64,000 nucleotides of DNA from Caprella mutica (GCA_947561585.1 CANNZV010001855.1:62001-126000), one strand, 5' to 3'. Positions 1 through 11,593 are shown, numbered from the stretch's first letter. Notes: generated by a model from the sequence alone, not told the origin. Numbers and translations: made by a program.

Positions 1-741
1 AAATACTAAATCCAGTAGGTTTTACTTTAATTTTTTAGGTTTAGAGATGTCAAAATAGGGTCTAGACTTCAGAATAAGGCTGTATAACCCTAGGCCTACT
101 GGTACACAGTGTAAGAGTGCACAAAATGATTTACCTTCTTATAATTATGAGTTAAGGGAATAAAACTAGTAATTAGTGATTGAATAAAAAACATTGCAGT
201 CTAGGGTCACAGTTAATGTGTATATGATGAATGTCCCTAATGATCTTGACTCGCTAATTGTCTTCATATTCTAGTTTCTGCAATATAATATCTCCAAATT
301 TAGTAGACATTGCAGTTGAAGTAAAGAATGGAACAGTTTTTGCTATTGGTTGATGTCTTAAACGAGTAAATTAAGAGATACTGAATAAAGTCTGCCGAAA
401 ACTATTAGGGAGATATGCAAAAAAAAGAACTGTATATTGTATAATTTGGCATGAGGCGAAGCATCGGTGAACAGAATCTTAATGGTGGATACCAGAATAA
501 TTAATCGTTCATTCTAATATATAACTAAGATTGATTGATACAATTTACAATGTGACAGCCTGTTTATATAAGATATAGGCTACTTAAAGATATAGCTAGG
601 CTACTTAACAGAAAAAGATTGAATAATAAGGTGAAGCAAGTATATTACGGTAGATTTAGTTAGGTAAATCCAGGCAAGTAGGAATTATTCCTAGGATATT
701 TAGAGAATATTTCAGGAATAAATCCTTCTTTCCTGGGAATA
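1..741. other. AT-rich DNA, no gene seen
   Basis: All frames are broken by frequent stops and no recognisable protein or RNA signature is visible. The only structure noted is a 31-bp segment at 621-651 (centre GAAGCAAGTATATTACGGT) that recurs at 1091-1121. Confidence 0.6.
621..651 (+). repeat. Short direct repeat, partner at 1091-1121
   Basis: Positions 621-651 and 1091-1121 match at about 28 of 31 bases and both contain GAAGCAAGTATATTACGGT. They lie in direct orientation on either side of the MITE-like element at 742-1075. They could be remnants of a larger element into which the MITE inserted. Confidence 0.5.
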
Positions 742-1075
742 GTCCATCCATTTTAAATAAATTAGAGAATATACCACGTACAATATTAGAACATCCGAAA
801 ATATTCTGAGTGACGTCACACAGAATATTTTCCATTTGTTTTTAAATAAAAACTGTGATATTGTTCAGTTAAATGTGAATCTTTATGGAAATTAACTTAC
901 ATAAAATTGTTTTAGCACGTTTTACACTATTTACTAATTCAACTAATAATACTTGTAATATTTGAGAGTACTCTGTGTGACGTCATTTGTTTACATCGTT
1001 TCTGAAGAATGGATCAAGTTCACCGTCAATGAATTCGAAACTTTGCATACCTCTCTTTTTATTCACTATGGGTCC
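742..1075 (+). mobile_element. MITE-like element with two CRE-type palindromes, copy 1
   Basis: This ~330-bp segment matches the reverse complement of 55370-55703 over nearly its whole length. Shared landmarks in order are GAACATCCGAAAA, GTGACGTCACACAG, a central AT-rich part with TTTATGGAAAT, CAACTAATAATACTTG, TGTGTGACGTCATTTGTTTA, CATCGTTTCTGAAGAA and CACCGTCAATGAATTCGAAA. The ends are roughly inverted (GTCCAT at the left, ATGGGTCC at the right). No protein is encoded, so it is best read as a non-autonomous transposon. Each copy holds two TGACGTCA octamers, the cAMP-response-element core; any regulatory effect is inference. Confidence 0.65.
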
Positions 1076-1506
1076 ATAAACGAAACGTTTGGATAATAGG
1101 ATGAAGCAAGTATATTACGGTCGAGTAATTAAATGTTTATTCAGATATACATACAAAAAGGTTCCCAACAGTTAAAATAGAAATTAATAAAAATGACAAC
1201 AATTCGAGTCTGCATGGAATACCATCGATATTTCTTTAGAAAATAAAACAACTTCAGAACAGTGTGACAGTAGTCAAGAATAGTATTTTTAATCGAATTC
1301 TGCTAATTTATAATTTTATATATTCAAGATATATATTCATGACATATATTCACATAAATAATAAAGCTAGGTTCCCTTGACATCAGTTCGTATCTATACC
1401 TACTTCATTCCCATGCTAATTAATTAATTTATAGATACTGGCCGAGTCGATTATTCGGATTGATAATTAGAAAAGTTCTCAGAAAAACAAAAAACACTTT
1501 TGTCTC
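1076..1506. other. AT-rich DNA, no gene seen
   Basis: Contains the second copy of the 31-bp direct repeat at 1091-1121. Nothing else recognisable. Confidence 0.5.
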
Positions 1507-1509
1507 TTA

Positions 1510-1623
1510 GGCTACGGTTACTATGGATGTGTATTCGAGCGATATTTCGCACTGACGATATCGTCAGAACTGCATCGTCAGTGCGAAAAATCGCTCAGGT
1601 ACGCATCCATAGTAACCGTAGCC
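1510..1623. mobile_element. 114-bp palindromic MITE flanked by TTA (PIF/Harbinger-like)
   Basis: The two halves are inverted copies over about 50 bp each: both ends read GGCTACGGTTACTATGGATG inward, followed by imperfect matches including GAGCGAT and TTCGCACTGACGAT. The trinucleotide TTA lies immediately outside both ends (1507-1509 and 1624-1626). A three-base TWA duplication with GG-starting termini is characteristic of PIF/Harbinger transposons and their MITEs. No coding capacity. The strand is arbitrary because the element is palindromic. Confidence 0.75.
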
Positions 1624-1626
1624 TTA

Positions 1627-2184
1627 ATATTGAAGCAAATTTTCATCTAAGTGGAAATTATCCAAATTAGGAACTCAAAGCCAATATGTTAATTAATACT
1701 TCCAAAATTCATTAAACCTTATTATAAACTAACAATTTAATTTTCAACTAACGGCCAATTAAAAATTTCGCAATTGAAGTAGTGATATAAAAGAAGTTGA
1801 TTTTTACCTGGTCCTTTCAAATAACCACAAATAATTTCTCGACACTATCGCATGATAATAAAATGACACCCGAGTGCCATAAAACATTGTTTATATGATT
1901 GCCACCTATGATTGGTGATAAGATTTCAGCCAATCTTACAGGTAGGTCCTGCCAAAACTGTCACATAAAACACCTCGCTAATGGGACACGGTTAGTTACT
2001 GGACACAGGACTCCTTTCTAGGAAAAGAACATTTGGCTACCTAAGAAGGATTGGAGAGAACTGTGCCTTTGGCGCCAACGTGGATCAGAACATTTAAAGA
2101 GGGATCATAAAACTTAGAATAACTGAGTCAACAACAGATGAAAAATACCGAAAGGTAGATTCGTGCTATTAAAGTTTGCTAGGT
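1627..2184. other. AT-rich DNA, no gene seen
   Basis: No open frame of note and no recognisable repeat. Confidence 0.5.
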
Positions 2185-2410
2185 ACTCGTATCTAGTTGT
2201 TTACCTAACTAGACAAGTTCATACCTAGTTACTTGTAAAACTAGACATGTGCATACATATAGTTAATTCTATAATTAGACAGGTTCATATATATTTACTT
2301 CTGTAATTGGACAGGTTCTTACCTATAGGTGTTTCTATAATTAGCCATGTTCATACCTAGTTATGTATATAACTAGCAAAATTCATATTCAGTTAGGGAT
2401 ATAATTATAT
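2185..2410. repeat. Degenerate 32-34 bp tandem repeat, about 7 copies
   Basis: Successive units run TAGACA, GTTCATAC, CTAGTTA, then ATAAC/ATAAT, with many substitutions and two-base length differences. It directly precedes the next, unrelated array. Confidence 0.6.
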
Positions 2411-2414
2411 CTGA

Positions 2415-3030
2415 AATGCAACGGCACGCATAAGAGTCAGATCTTAATGCAACGGCACGCAGAAGAGTCAAATCTTAATGCAACGGCACTCAGAAGAGTC
2501 AGATCCTAATGCAACGGCACTCAGAAGAGTCAGATCTTAATGCAACGGCACGCATAAGAGTCAGATCTTAATGCAACGGCACGCAGAAGAGTCAGATCCT
2601 AATGCAACGGCACGCAGAAGAGTCAGATCCTAATTCAACGGCACGCAGAAGAGTCGGATCTTAATGTAACGGCACGCAGAAGAGTCAGATCTTAATATAA
2701 CGGCACGCAGAAGAGTCAGATCTTAATATAACGGCACGCAGAAGAGTCAGATCTTAATGCAACGGCACGCAGAAGAATCAGATCATAATACAACGGCACG
2801 CAGAAGAGTCAGATCTTAATACAACGGCACGCAGAAGAGTCAGATCTTAATACAACGGCACGCAGAAGAGTCAGATCTTAATGTAATGGCACGCAGAAGA
2901 GTCAGATCTTAATGTAATGGCACCCAGAAGAGTCCGATCTTAATGTAACGGCACGCAGAAGAGTCCGATCTTAATGTAACGGCACGCAGAAGAGTCATTT
3001 ATAAAGGTAACGGCACGTTGAAGAGTCGCA
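2415..3030. repeat. 31-bp minisatellite, about 20 copies
   Basis: The unit contains AACGGCACGCAGAAGAGTC followed by AGATCTTAATGC. Copies differ mainly by single substitutions (CGC/CCC/CTC, CAGAAG/CATAAG, AACGG/AATGG). The last copies near 3000-3030 are diverged, a usual sign of an array edge. Confidence 0.92.
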
Positions 3031-4690
3031 TAAAAATTTGATCAAAATACTCACAATGACAATGTCCAAACTATTAAATGAAATAGAACACATCTGATGT
3101 TGATCAATGTTAGAAGCAGATCGTAGCGACACCTGGCGGCAGTTTTTTGAACTCTCATTGCCAGTGTGTAACCTTGTCTCCGTTTGACCTAGAAAAGTAC
3201 TGGGTAGACAGATTCAGCTATAATCTTATCATGTATGATTGATACCTCCTAAGTTAATAACGAGACTGACATTGATTCCTTACCTTCATTTATAGAGTTT
3301 TAGCAACAACACCTAAATCACAGAAAATACGAGCGTACACTGACGTGAATACGACTATAACCACTAGGTATGAGGCTGCCGTAATTGATGCAAAACTGCA
3401 CAATTAGCCGATAAATATAAGATGGAAGATATTTTATGGGCGATAAACACTGGTTAAGATTTTTAGTTCCTAGCAGCTAATATAATTCTATAATAAATAA
3501 AAAAGTGATTTAGTTATGGCGTTTTTTTTAGAATTTGTTAGATTCTACAGAAAATTTATGATGATTTATGGTATTTAAAGATATATTCAAGTTCACGATC
3601 AGATAGAATTCATAAAAGAAAATGTAAGAAATAAATATTTGAATTAATTAACACACTTAAAATTAACTGCCGCATAATATATCTAATAGTTAAGATGAAC
3701 CTAAATAAAACACTATAGATTGATTTCTCTATCGAATCAAAGTTTGCATTACAGTTATGATATAGAAGACCAAAATGGTATACTGAATATAAAGTCTATC
3801 TTGAAGATACAGCATTTATAGAGTAGATATAATACGGAATTTAATGATGATCTTTATTGAATAAATATTACATCCGTATATGAATACATAATGAAACAAA
3901 AAACGAAAAACACGAAGCAAGATAATATTGTGTATACAGTAAAGAGTAACATACAGGGCCACGCCTTCCTTTGTTCGTTACACTTCATCAGGTTAGTAGT
4001 TGTAGCAGTAATAGCCTAGTTAGAGTAACTAATAGATGCATTAGTTACTAATTGAGTGGATTAAAGAACTACCATCGAATAGAACAGCTTCCATTAGTCT
4101 AACTACCATTACTAGGTCACTCACTTTTTACCTCTAAAAGAATTTGTAAAGCATCTGCTGCATGAAAGCAAGTGCAACCCCTGGGGTACACACCCCCAGG
4201 GAAAGATGAGACCTGGGTATATTCGAATTGAAATTATTCCAAGTAATCTGGAAAGCTAAGAGACAATTAGTGAAAAGAATAATTCAACTTTCACTAATTT
4301 TCCTATTCAATATAAATGCATAGCTATGCTCTTCCATTTAAAACTAAAATAAAGTTAATCAGTAAAGTAATAGGTGATAATAACAACAACAACAATCATA
4401 CAGCGCATGCCGCACCGACCGAACTTGAAAGGAGAGCAAGTGGACCAAATTCCGATAATCTCATCACAGTGCACAGAAGGGAAAAAATTGTAGTGACTCG
4501 AGCGTTGATAGAGCGGCGTTCTACGCATGTAGACTTTGGCTCAGCGAGGTTTTAAAGTTGGTGTAGCGGCATGCTGCTTTTGACTACGAAGCTGAACGGA
4601 TCGCTTTGATAGAAGTTGTGATAAATTTGAAGTTCGTAATTTGAAGGCCCGGTTACACCGCAAGAGCTTTAGTGGAGCACTCCTGAAGTG
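3031..4690. other. AT-rich DNA, no supported gene
   Basis: A 79-codon frame at 4316-4555 includes a run of asparagine codons from an AAC microsatellite and resembles no family I know. GC content and CpG frequency rise from about 4400 towards the adjoining foldback element. Confidence 0.5.
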
Positions 4691-5556
4691 GTGAGAAAGA
4701 ATCACCAGCCCTTGCTACTATACACCAGAAGTTGGTCCCCGTTCAGACATCGCCTTATACGCTGGGCCACTACTTATGTTCACTCCTACCGCTCCGAAAG
4801 TTTTGAGCTGTAAAAAATTTTACACGAGTGGTAAGGAGGAGAAATTTCCCGCTTAAGCAGAGTTCACCACCGCCTCAACAACACCCAATCATAGCTGGCA
4901 CCATTAGACGCAAGATCGTGGATATTTGGGTCCGCTAGGCCAACGCTAAAATCTTACATGCTGTTCCCACCGATGCATCGCCAGGTTCGGATGAGCGGTG
5001 AATAAACGCTGCACAAACTTTGGGGAGCGAATGATGGCTTTTTACGCGCGGACTCGGGTTTGCTGGAACGGTGTCGGCCATTGAAGCAGCGATCCATTGC
5101 GGTGATTACCTTTGGTTTCGTGTTGGTATGGAGGTCACACAGCTCCATACCACTAAACCAACGCTATAGCAACGTCAACTTCAACGGTGCACCGCTATGA
5201 CAACCCCCATGTGTACAAAATCGGAAGAAATAGAAAACACGAGCGTTGCCATAGCGGTACACTTCTGAAGCAAGCGTTGCCATATAGCTTCAGCTTAACA
5301 ATACCGAACATTAGTTTAGCAGTGATGCCACCAGAGTCCACGAACTTGCGTGTAGCGGTGCCAAACTTTGACTGAGCGTTGTTGGGGAGGTGATGAACAT
5401 TGCCAGAGCGGAAAATTACCCGTTCCTCACCGCTCGCAATATTTTGAGCAGCTCTAAACTTTCAGGATGGCAGAAGGGACTAAGCGGTGGTTTAGCGAAT
5501 ACTGCGATGTTTAACAGGGACCAACTTCTGTGAACGGTAATGAGCGGTGATGAAAC
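4691..5556. mobile_element. Large imperfect foldback element (~860 bp), relatively GC-rich
   Basis: The left half (from 4691) and right half (to 5556) are inverted copies of each other with many mismatches. Paired landmarks include CAGAAGTTGGTCCC, GAAAGTTTTGAGCTG opposite CAGCTCTAAACTTTC, and GGCACCATTAGACGCAAG opposite the segment at 5340-5370. The fold centre is a clear hairpin, GGTATGGAG at 5125-5133 pairing with CTCCATACC at 5143-5151. The motif AGCGGTG or its complement recurs about ten times across the element. Short open frames here are not protein-like. The right end is directly abutted by an unrelated 32-bp minisatellite, so the true terminus may be missing. Confidence 0.65.
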
Positions 5557-6110
5557 ACACTCCTTCCAGTCAAGCATCCAATGCAAACACACTCCCTCCA
5601 GTCAAGCATCCAATGCAAACACACTCCCTCCAGTCAAGCATCTAATGTAAACACACTCCCTCCAGTCAAGCATCCAATGCAAACACACTCCCTCCAGTCA
5701 AGCATCTAATGTAAACACACTCCCTCCAGTCAAGCATCTAATGTAAACACACTCCCCCCAGTCAAGCATCCAATGTAAACACACTCCCCCCAGTCAAGCA
5801 TCCAATGCAAACGCACTCCCTCCAGTCAAGCATCCAATGCAAACACACTCCCTCCAGTCAAGCATCCAATGCAAACACACTCCCTCCAGTCAAGCATCCA
5901 ATGCAAACACACTCCCTCCAGTCAAGCATCCAATGCAAACACACTCCCTCCAGTCAAGCATCCAATGCAAACACACTCCCTCCAGTCAAGCATCCAATGT
6001 AAACACACTCCCTCCAGTCAAGCATCCAATGTAAACACACTCCCTCCAAGGCATCCAATGCAAACACACTCCCTCCAAAGCATCCAATGCAAACACACTC
6101 ACTCCAGTGC
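5555..6110. repeat. 32-bp minisatellite, about 17 copies
   Basis: The unit contains ACACACTCCCTCCAGTCAAG followed by CATCCAATGCAA. Main variants are CATCTAATGTAA and CCCCCCAG. Because 32 is not a multiple of three and the unit has few stops, overlapping frames in all three phases stay open; these are artefacts. The array begins at the right end of the foldback element. Confidence 0.93.
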
Positions 6111-6599
6111 AACGTACCTGCAAGTCCATCCATCATTGCCAATCCATCTGTCAATGGATCTCTCTGTACATACCCCACACACGGACCACACACACTCTAA
6201 TTACAGAGTGAGAAACAGCCCTACACATTTAGATAACCGAATCAGTATCATCTTGCTCTTCAATAGCCTCAACGTGTTTTTCAATAGCCATGCCACAAAT
6301 TACCTTATCGCATCCTATGCTCAGTACTATTATGATCTGCTGATCGTAGAACATTGCGCTTTCACATGCAAAACATTGCTTATTTAGGTCCTTATGGAGC
6401 TAGTGAATAAGGGTTGTTTTACCTTGACGCCTTGTTGCTCTCTTTTCTCCGCGTCTGTGGGTTGGTACTTGACCTCACCTGGAAACTATAACTAAAATTA
6501 CCCTTATGAACTGGAAGCATAAGAGTGATAATTGAATGCAGTCCTTAGTGCCTGAGTTATGAGAACGAGATGATTGGTGGAATAATTTGTAGGTATGAT
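6111..6599. other. Spacer between two minisatellites
   Basis: Single-copy-looking sequence with no gene. An open frame reading into it from the preceding array runs to 6387 but has no recognisable domain. Confidence 0.5.
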
Positions 6600-7121
6600 T
6601 GTGATGAACAGAGAGGCGCAGTGGTGATGAACTGAGAGGCGCAATGGTGATGAACAGAGAGGCGCAATAGTGATGAACAGAGAGGCGCAATAGTGATGAA
6701 CAGAGAGGCGCAATGGTGATGAACAGAGAGGCGCAATGGTGATGAACAGAGAGGCGCAATGGTGATGAACAGAGAGGCGCAATGGTGATGAACAGAGAGG
6801 CGCAATGGTGATGATCAGAGAGGCGCAGTGGTGATGATCAGAGAGGCGCAGTGGTGATGAACAGAGAGGCGCAGTGGTGATGAACAGAGAGGCGCAATGG
6901 TGATGAACAGAGAGGCGCAGTGGTGATGAACAGAGAGGCGCAGTGGTGATGAACAGAGAGGCGCAATGGTGATGAACAGAGAGGCGCAATGGTGATGAAC
7001 AGAGAGGCGTAGTGGTGATGAACAGAGAGGCGCAATGGTGATGAACACAGAGGCGCAGTGGTGATGAACACAAAGGTGCACTGGTGACGAACAGAGTGGC
7101 GCAGTGATGATGAGAGGCGCA
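6600..7121. repeat. 23-bp minisatellite, about 22 copies
   Basis: The unit reads GGTGATGAACAGAGAGGCGC plus AAT or AGT. Its 23-bp length shifts the frame in every copy, and the minus strand stays open in all three phases, giving Ser/Leu/His-rich frames that are not genes. The most diverged copies are at the right edge (7060-7121). Confidence 0.93.
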
Positions 7122-7221
7122 AGTCTCCACTCACCATTTGTACTCATTATTATGAGTATCATTTACAGCTGGTGATGAATATCATGAAATGAGTTCTCAT
7201 TAAAACCTTAGTGGTACTGTG

Positions 7222-9672
7222 TGTACTTAGTGAGCTACTTGTGAGCTACTTGTGAGCTACTTGTGAGCTACTTGTGAGCTACTTGTGAGCTACTTGTGAG
7301 CTACTTGTGAGCTACTTGTGAGCTACTTGTGAGCTACTTGTGAGCTACTTGTGAGCTACTTGTGAGCTACTTGTGAGCTACTTGTGAGCTACTTGTGAGC
7401 TACTTGTGAGCTACTTGTGAGCTACTTGTGAGCTACTTGTGAGCTACTTGTGAGCTACTTGTGAGCTACTTGTGAGCTACTTGTGAGCTACTTGTGAGCT
7501 ACTTGTGAGCTACTTGTGAGCTACTTGTGAGCTACTTGTGAGCTACTTGTGAGCTACTTGTGAGCTACTTGTGAGCTACTTGTGAGCTACTTGTGAGCTA
7601 CTTGTGAGCTACTTGTGAGCTACTTGTGAGCTACTTGTGAGCTACTTGTGAGCTACTTGGGCATGTACATAGTGAGCTACTTGTGAGCTACTTGGGCATG
7701 TACATAGTGAGCTACTTGTGAGCTACTTGTGAGCTACTTGTGAGCTACTTGTGAGCTACTTGGGCATGTACATAGTGAGCTACTTGTGAGCTACTTGTGA
7801 GCTACTTGGGCATGTACATAGTGAGCTACTTGTGAGCTACTTGGCATGTACTTGGTGAGCTACTTGGCATGTACTTAGTGAGCTACTTGTGAGCTACTTG
7901 GCATGTACTTAGTGAGCTACTTGTGAGCTACTTGTGAGCTACTTGTGAGCTACTTGTGAGCTACTTGTGAGCTACTTGTGAGCTACTTGTGAGCTACTTG
8001 TGAGCTACTTGTGAGCTACTTGTGAGCTACTTGTGAGCTACTTGTGAGCTACTTGTGAGCTACTTGTGAGCTACTTGTGAGCTACTTGTGAGCTACTTGT
8101 GAGCTACTTGTGAGCTACTTGTGAGCTACTTGTGAGCTACTTGTGAGCTACTTGTGAGCTACTTGTGAGCTACTTGTGAGCTACTTGTGAGCTACTTGTG
8201 AGCTACTTGTGAGCTACTTGTGAGCTACTTGTGAGCTACTTGTGAGCTACTTGTGAGCTACTTGGGCATGTACATAGTGAGCTACTTGTGAGCTACTTGG
8301 GCATGTACATAGTGAGCTACTTGTGAGCTACTTGTGAGCTACTTGTGAGCTACTTGTGAGCTACTTGGGCATGTACATAGTGAGCTACTTGTGAGCTACT
8401 TGTGAGCTACTTGGGCATGTACATAGTGAGCTACTTGTGAGCTACTTGGGCATGTACATAGTGAGCTACTTGTGAGCTACTTGGCATGTACTTGGTGAGC
8501 TACTTGGCATGTACTTAGTGAGCTACTTGTGAGCTACTTGGCATGTACTTAGTGAGCTACTTGTGAGCTACTTGGGCATGTACTTAGTGAGCTACTTGTG
8601 AGCTACTTGGGCATGTACTTAGTGAGCTACTTGGCATGTACTTAGTGAGCTACTTGGCATGTACTTAGTGAGCTACTTGGCATGTACTTAGTGAGCTACT
8701 TGGCATGTACTTAGTGAGCTACTTGGGCATGTACTTAGTGAGCTACTTGGGCATGTACTTAGTGAGCTACTTGGCATGTACTTAGTGAGCTAGTTGGGCA
8801 TGTACTTAGTGAGCTACTTGGGCATGTACTTAGTGAGCTACTTGTGAGCTACTTGGGCATGTACTTAGTGAGCTACTTGTGAGCTACTTGGGCATGTACT
8901 TAGTGAGCTACTTGTGAGCTACTTGGGCATGTACTTAGTGAGCTACTTGAGCATGTACTTAGTGAGCTACTTGTGAGCTACTTGGGCATGTACTTAGTGA
9001 GCTACTTGTGAGCTACTTGGCATGTACTTAGTGAGCTACTTGGCATGTACTTAGTGAGCTACTTGGGCATGTACTTAGTGAGCTACTTGGGTATGTACTT
9101 AGTGAGCTACTTGGCATGTACTTAGTGAGCTACTTGGCATGTACTTAGTGAGCTACTTGGCATGTACTTAGTGAGCTACTTGGGCATGTACTTAGTGAGC
9201 TACTTGGGCATGTACTTAGTGAGCTACTTGGGCATGTACTCAGTGAGCTACTTGTGAGCTACTTGGCATGTACATAGTGAGCTACTTGGGCATGTACTTA
9301 GTGAGCTACTTGGGCATGTACTTAGTGAGCTACTTGGGCATGTACTTAGTGAGCTACTTGGGCATGTACTTAGTGAGCTACTTAGGCATGTACTTAGTGA
9401 GCTACTTGGGCATGTACTTAGTGAGCTACTTGGGCATGTACTTAGTGAGCTACTTGGGCATGTACTTAATGAGCTACTTGGGCATGTACTTAATGAGCTA
9501 CTTGGGCATGTACTTAGTGAGCTACTTGGGCATGTACTTAATGAGCTACTTGGGCATGTACTTAGTGAGCTACTTGGCATGTACTTAGTGAGCTACTTGG
9601 CATGTACTTAGTGAGCTACTTGGGCATGTACTTAGTGAGCTACTGGGGCATGTACTTAGTGAGCTACTGGGG
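7222..9672. repeat. Composite minisatellite: 11-bp and 23/24-bp units
   Basis: Two related units build this ~2.45-kb array: an 11-mer (GTGAGCTACTT) and a 23-24-mer that adds GGGCATGTACTTA or GGCATGTACTTA to it. Pure 11-mer blocks occupy about 7229-7659 and 7920-8265; the long unit dominates after about 8560. The mixed block from 7661 onward recurs at 8266 onward, an offset of 605 bp (55 x 11), with one extra unit in the second copy. Open frames on both strands near 9250-9590 follow from the 24-bp period. Confidence 0.95.
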
Positions 9673-9954
9673 CATTTATTTGGTAAAACTATTGATGGTT
9701 GATTGATTCTCTTACGACATGAAAATTTTCTCTGGTAATACAAAAATTATATTTTTCTGGTTCTGATTTGAAGAACTATAAGCTATACTCGATAAAATAC
9801 TTTATAAGATTTCATGGCCAATCTTTTTATTTGTCAATACAATGCTTTCAAATAACAATCTTAAAGATAAAGAACATATTTCACCCCAGGTGTTTTTGCA
9901 GCAAATTACCTATTCTTTTTATTATTCAAAGTGGACAGTTACTCTATTCCCATA

Positions 9955-10132
9955 AGTTATGGTGGGGCATAGAAAACATACTTCTGCTATGGCCCCACCA
10001 TAACTTTCTCGATCTTCTAAGGCCCCACCATAACTTTCTCGATCTTCTATGGCCCCACCAAAACTTTCTCAATCTTCTATGGCCCCACCATAACTTTCTC
10101 AATCTTCATGGCCCACCATACATTTTCTCTGG
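9955..10132. repeat. GGGGCCATAG-family palindrome with expanded right arm
   Basis: One left arm (GTTATGGTGGGGCATAG at 9955) is followed by about five right arms carrying GGCCCCACCATAACTTTCTC and ATCTTCTA. Same family as 26617-26676, 34776-34876, 36689-36770, 44419-45395, 49971-50370, 51289-51592, 52281-52360 and 56825-57445. Here the growth is on the right arm only. Confidence 0.85.
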
Positions 10133-10219
10133 ATAATAAATAAATTGTAGAGGATAACAGGAATTGCAACATATAAGTAAGTTAAATTTTACTGCCGTAC
10201 AAAAATCTTTATTGCCACC

Positions 10220-10446
10220 TAGCAGCTAAGTTACATGGTAACTCACTTAGGTTACCGTATCCCTAATTCCCAGCAATTCACTTAGATTAACGTATCCCTG
10301 ATACCCAGCAATTCAATTAAGTTACCGTATCTCTGTTACCCAGTAATTCACTTAGGTTACGGTAACACCTACTACCCGGTAACTCACAGGTTATCGTAGC
10401 CCTAATTCCCAGTATCTCACTAAGGGTACCGTATCCCTGATACCAC
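10220..10446. repeat. Degenerate ~35-bp tandem repeat, 6-7 copies
   Basis: Units share AATTCACTTAGGTTACCGTA then TCCCTGATACCCAGC with many substitutions. The divergence suggests an older array than its neighbours. Confidence 0.7.
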
Positions 10447-10624
10447 TAGTCCCCCACATCGCGATGTCAGAACAGCTGTTCGTTACCAAAGGACTTATCA
10501 ATTTTATCACTGCATGGCTATCACTCATGATCTTCACACTTGTCCGTCTCAGACCACACGCATCACGCTCTCACGCTTCGTGAAGTCAGCGCTTTCGAGG
10601 TTCTCCACTGATATAAAAGTACAT

Positions 10625-11180
10625 ACCGCAAAATAGGTTGGGTTATGATACCGTAAAATGGGTTATGATACCGTAAAATAGGGTATGATACCGTAAAATA
10701 GGGTATGATACCGTAAAATAGGGTATGATACCGTAAAATGGGTTATGATACCGTAAAATGGGTTATGATACCGTAAAATGGGTTATGATACCGTAAAATG
10801 GGTTATGATACAGTAAAATGGGTTATGATACCGTAAAATGGGTTATGATACCGTAAAATGGGTTATGATACCGCAAAATGGGTTGTAATACCGCAAAATG
10901 GGTTATGATACCGTAAAATGGGTTATGATACCGTAAAATGGGTTATGATACCGTAAAATGGGTTATGATACCGCAAAATGGGTTGTAATACCGCAAAATG
11001 GGTTATGATACCGTAAAATGGGTTATGATACCGTAAAATGGGTTATGATACCGCAAAATGGGTTGTAATACCGCAAAATGGGTTGTAATACCGCAAAATG
11101 GGTTGTAATACCGCAAAATGGGTTGTAGTACCGCAATATGGGTTATTGTACTACAAAATGTGTTATTGTACCGTAAAAGG
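10625..11180. repeat. 20-bp minisatellite, about 27 copies
   Basis: The unit is ATGATACCGTAAAATGGGTT. Variants are CCGCAAAATGGGTTGTAAT, which recurs in blocks (about 10870, 10975, 11050 onward), and AAAATAGGGTATGATACC near the start. The right edge is most diverged. Confidence 0.95.
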
Positions 11181-11593
11181 ATATCTATTATATAATTAGT
11201 TCAATAGATCTTTTAAAACTTTAAAAATTAACCATAGGAAAATAATTCATGCAAACTAACAAAATATGCTTTCACAGTACAAGACAAGTTTACTTTTTGT
11301 TAGGTGGGTAAAAACAAAGGAATAAATAACTCGGGAAGACATTACTTCAAATCACGAATGTTCGAGTGTAAGACAAATCACGGGCCATTTCAAAATTACA
11401 GCGGGCGCATGAAATACGCGATTGTGTGCGCAGGTAATAGCGCGCGCAGTTGTCGCAATGTCCCCTAAACACAGCGTTCACGGCAGTAAATTCGCCAGTA
11501 AATTCTTTTTGGAATTGATAAGGACTCATGGACTAACAGATGATTGTTAAAGACAGACCACAGGGGGAGAAACGTGGTGGGGGGGATAGGGGG
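11181..11593. other. Spacer with a CpG-rich core
   Basis: About 11395-11470 is unusually rich in CG and GC dinucleotides for this window (GCGGGCGCATG, GCGCGCGCAG). A 60-codon minus-strand frame here (11347-11529) contains a CxxC-x14-CxxC arrangement but no family I recognise, and it may be chance. No gene is claimed. Confidence 0.4.

Noticed and set aside
4954..5375. Short frames of 62-64 codons on both strands
   Set aside because: They lie inside the decayed foldback element and show no domain.
5805..7162. Multiple overlapping Ser/His/Pro-rich frames
   Set aside because: They arise from 32-bp and 23-bp repeats, whose lengths are not multiples of three, so the same peptide cycles through all phases.
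9248..9588. Frames of 110 (minus) and 106 (plus) codons in the GGGCATGTACTTA array
   Set aside because: The unit is 24 bp and stop-free in one phase on each strand; no non-repeat sequence is included.
11347..11529. Minus-strand frame with CxxC-x14-CxxC as a zinc-ribbon protein
   Set aside because: Only 60 codons, in a CpG-rich spacer, with no further family features; cysteine spacing alone is weak.
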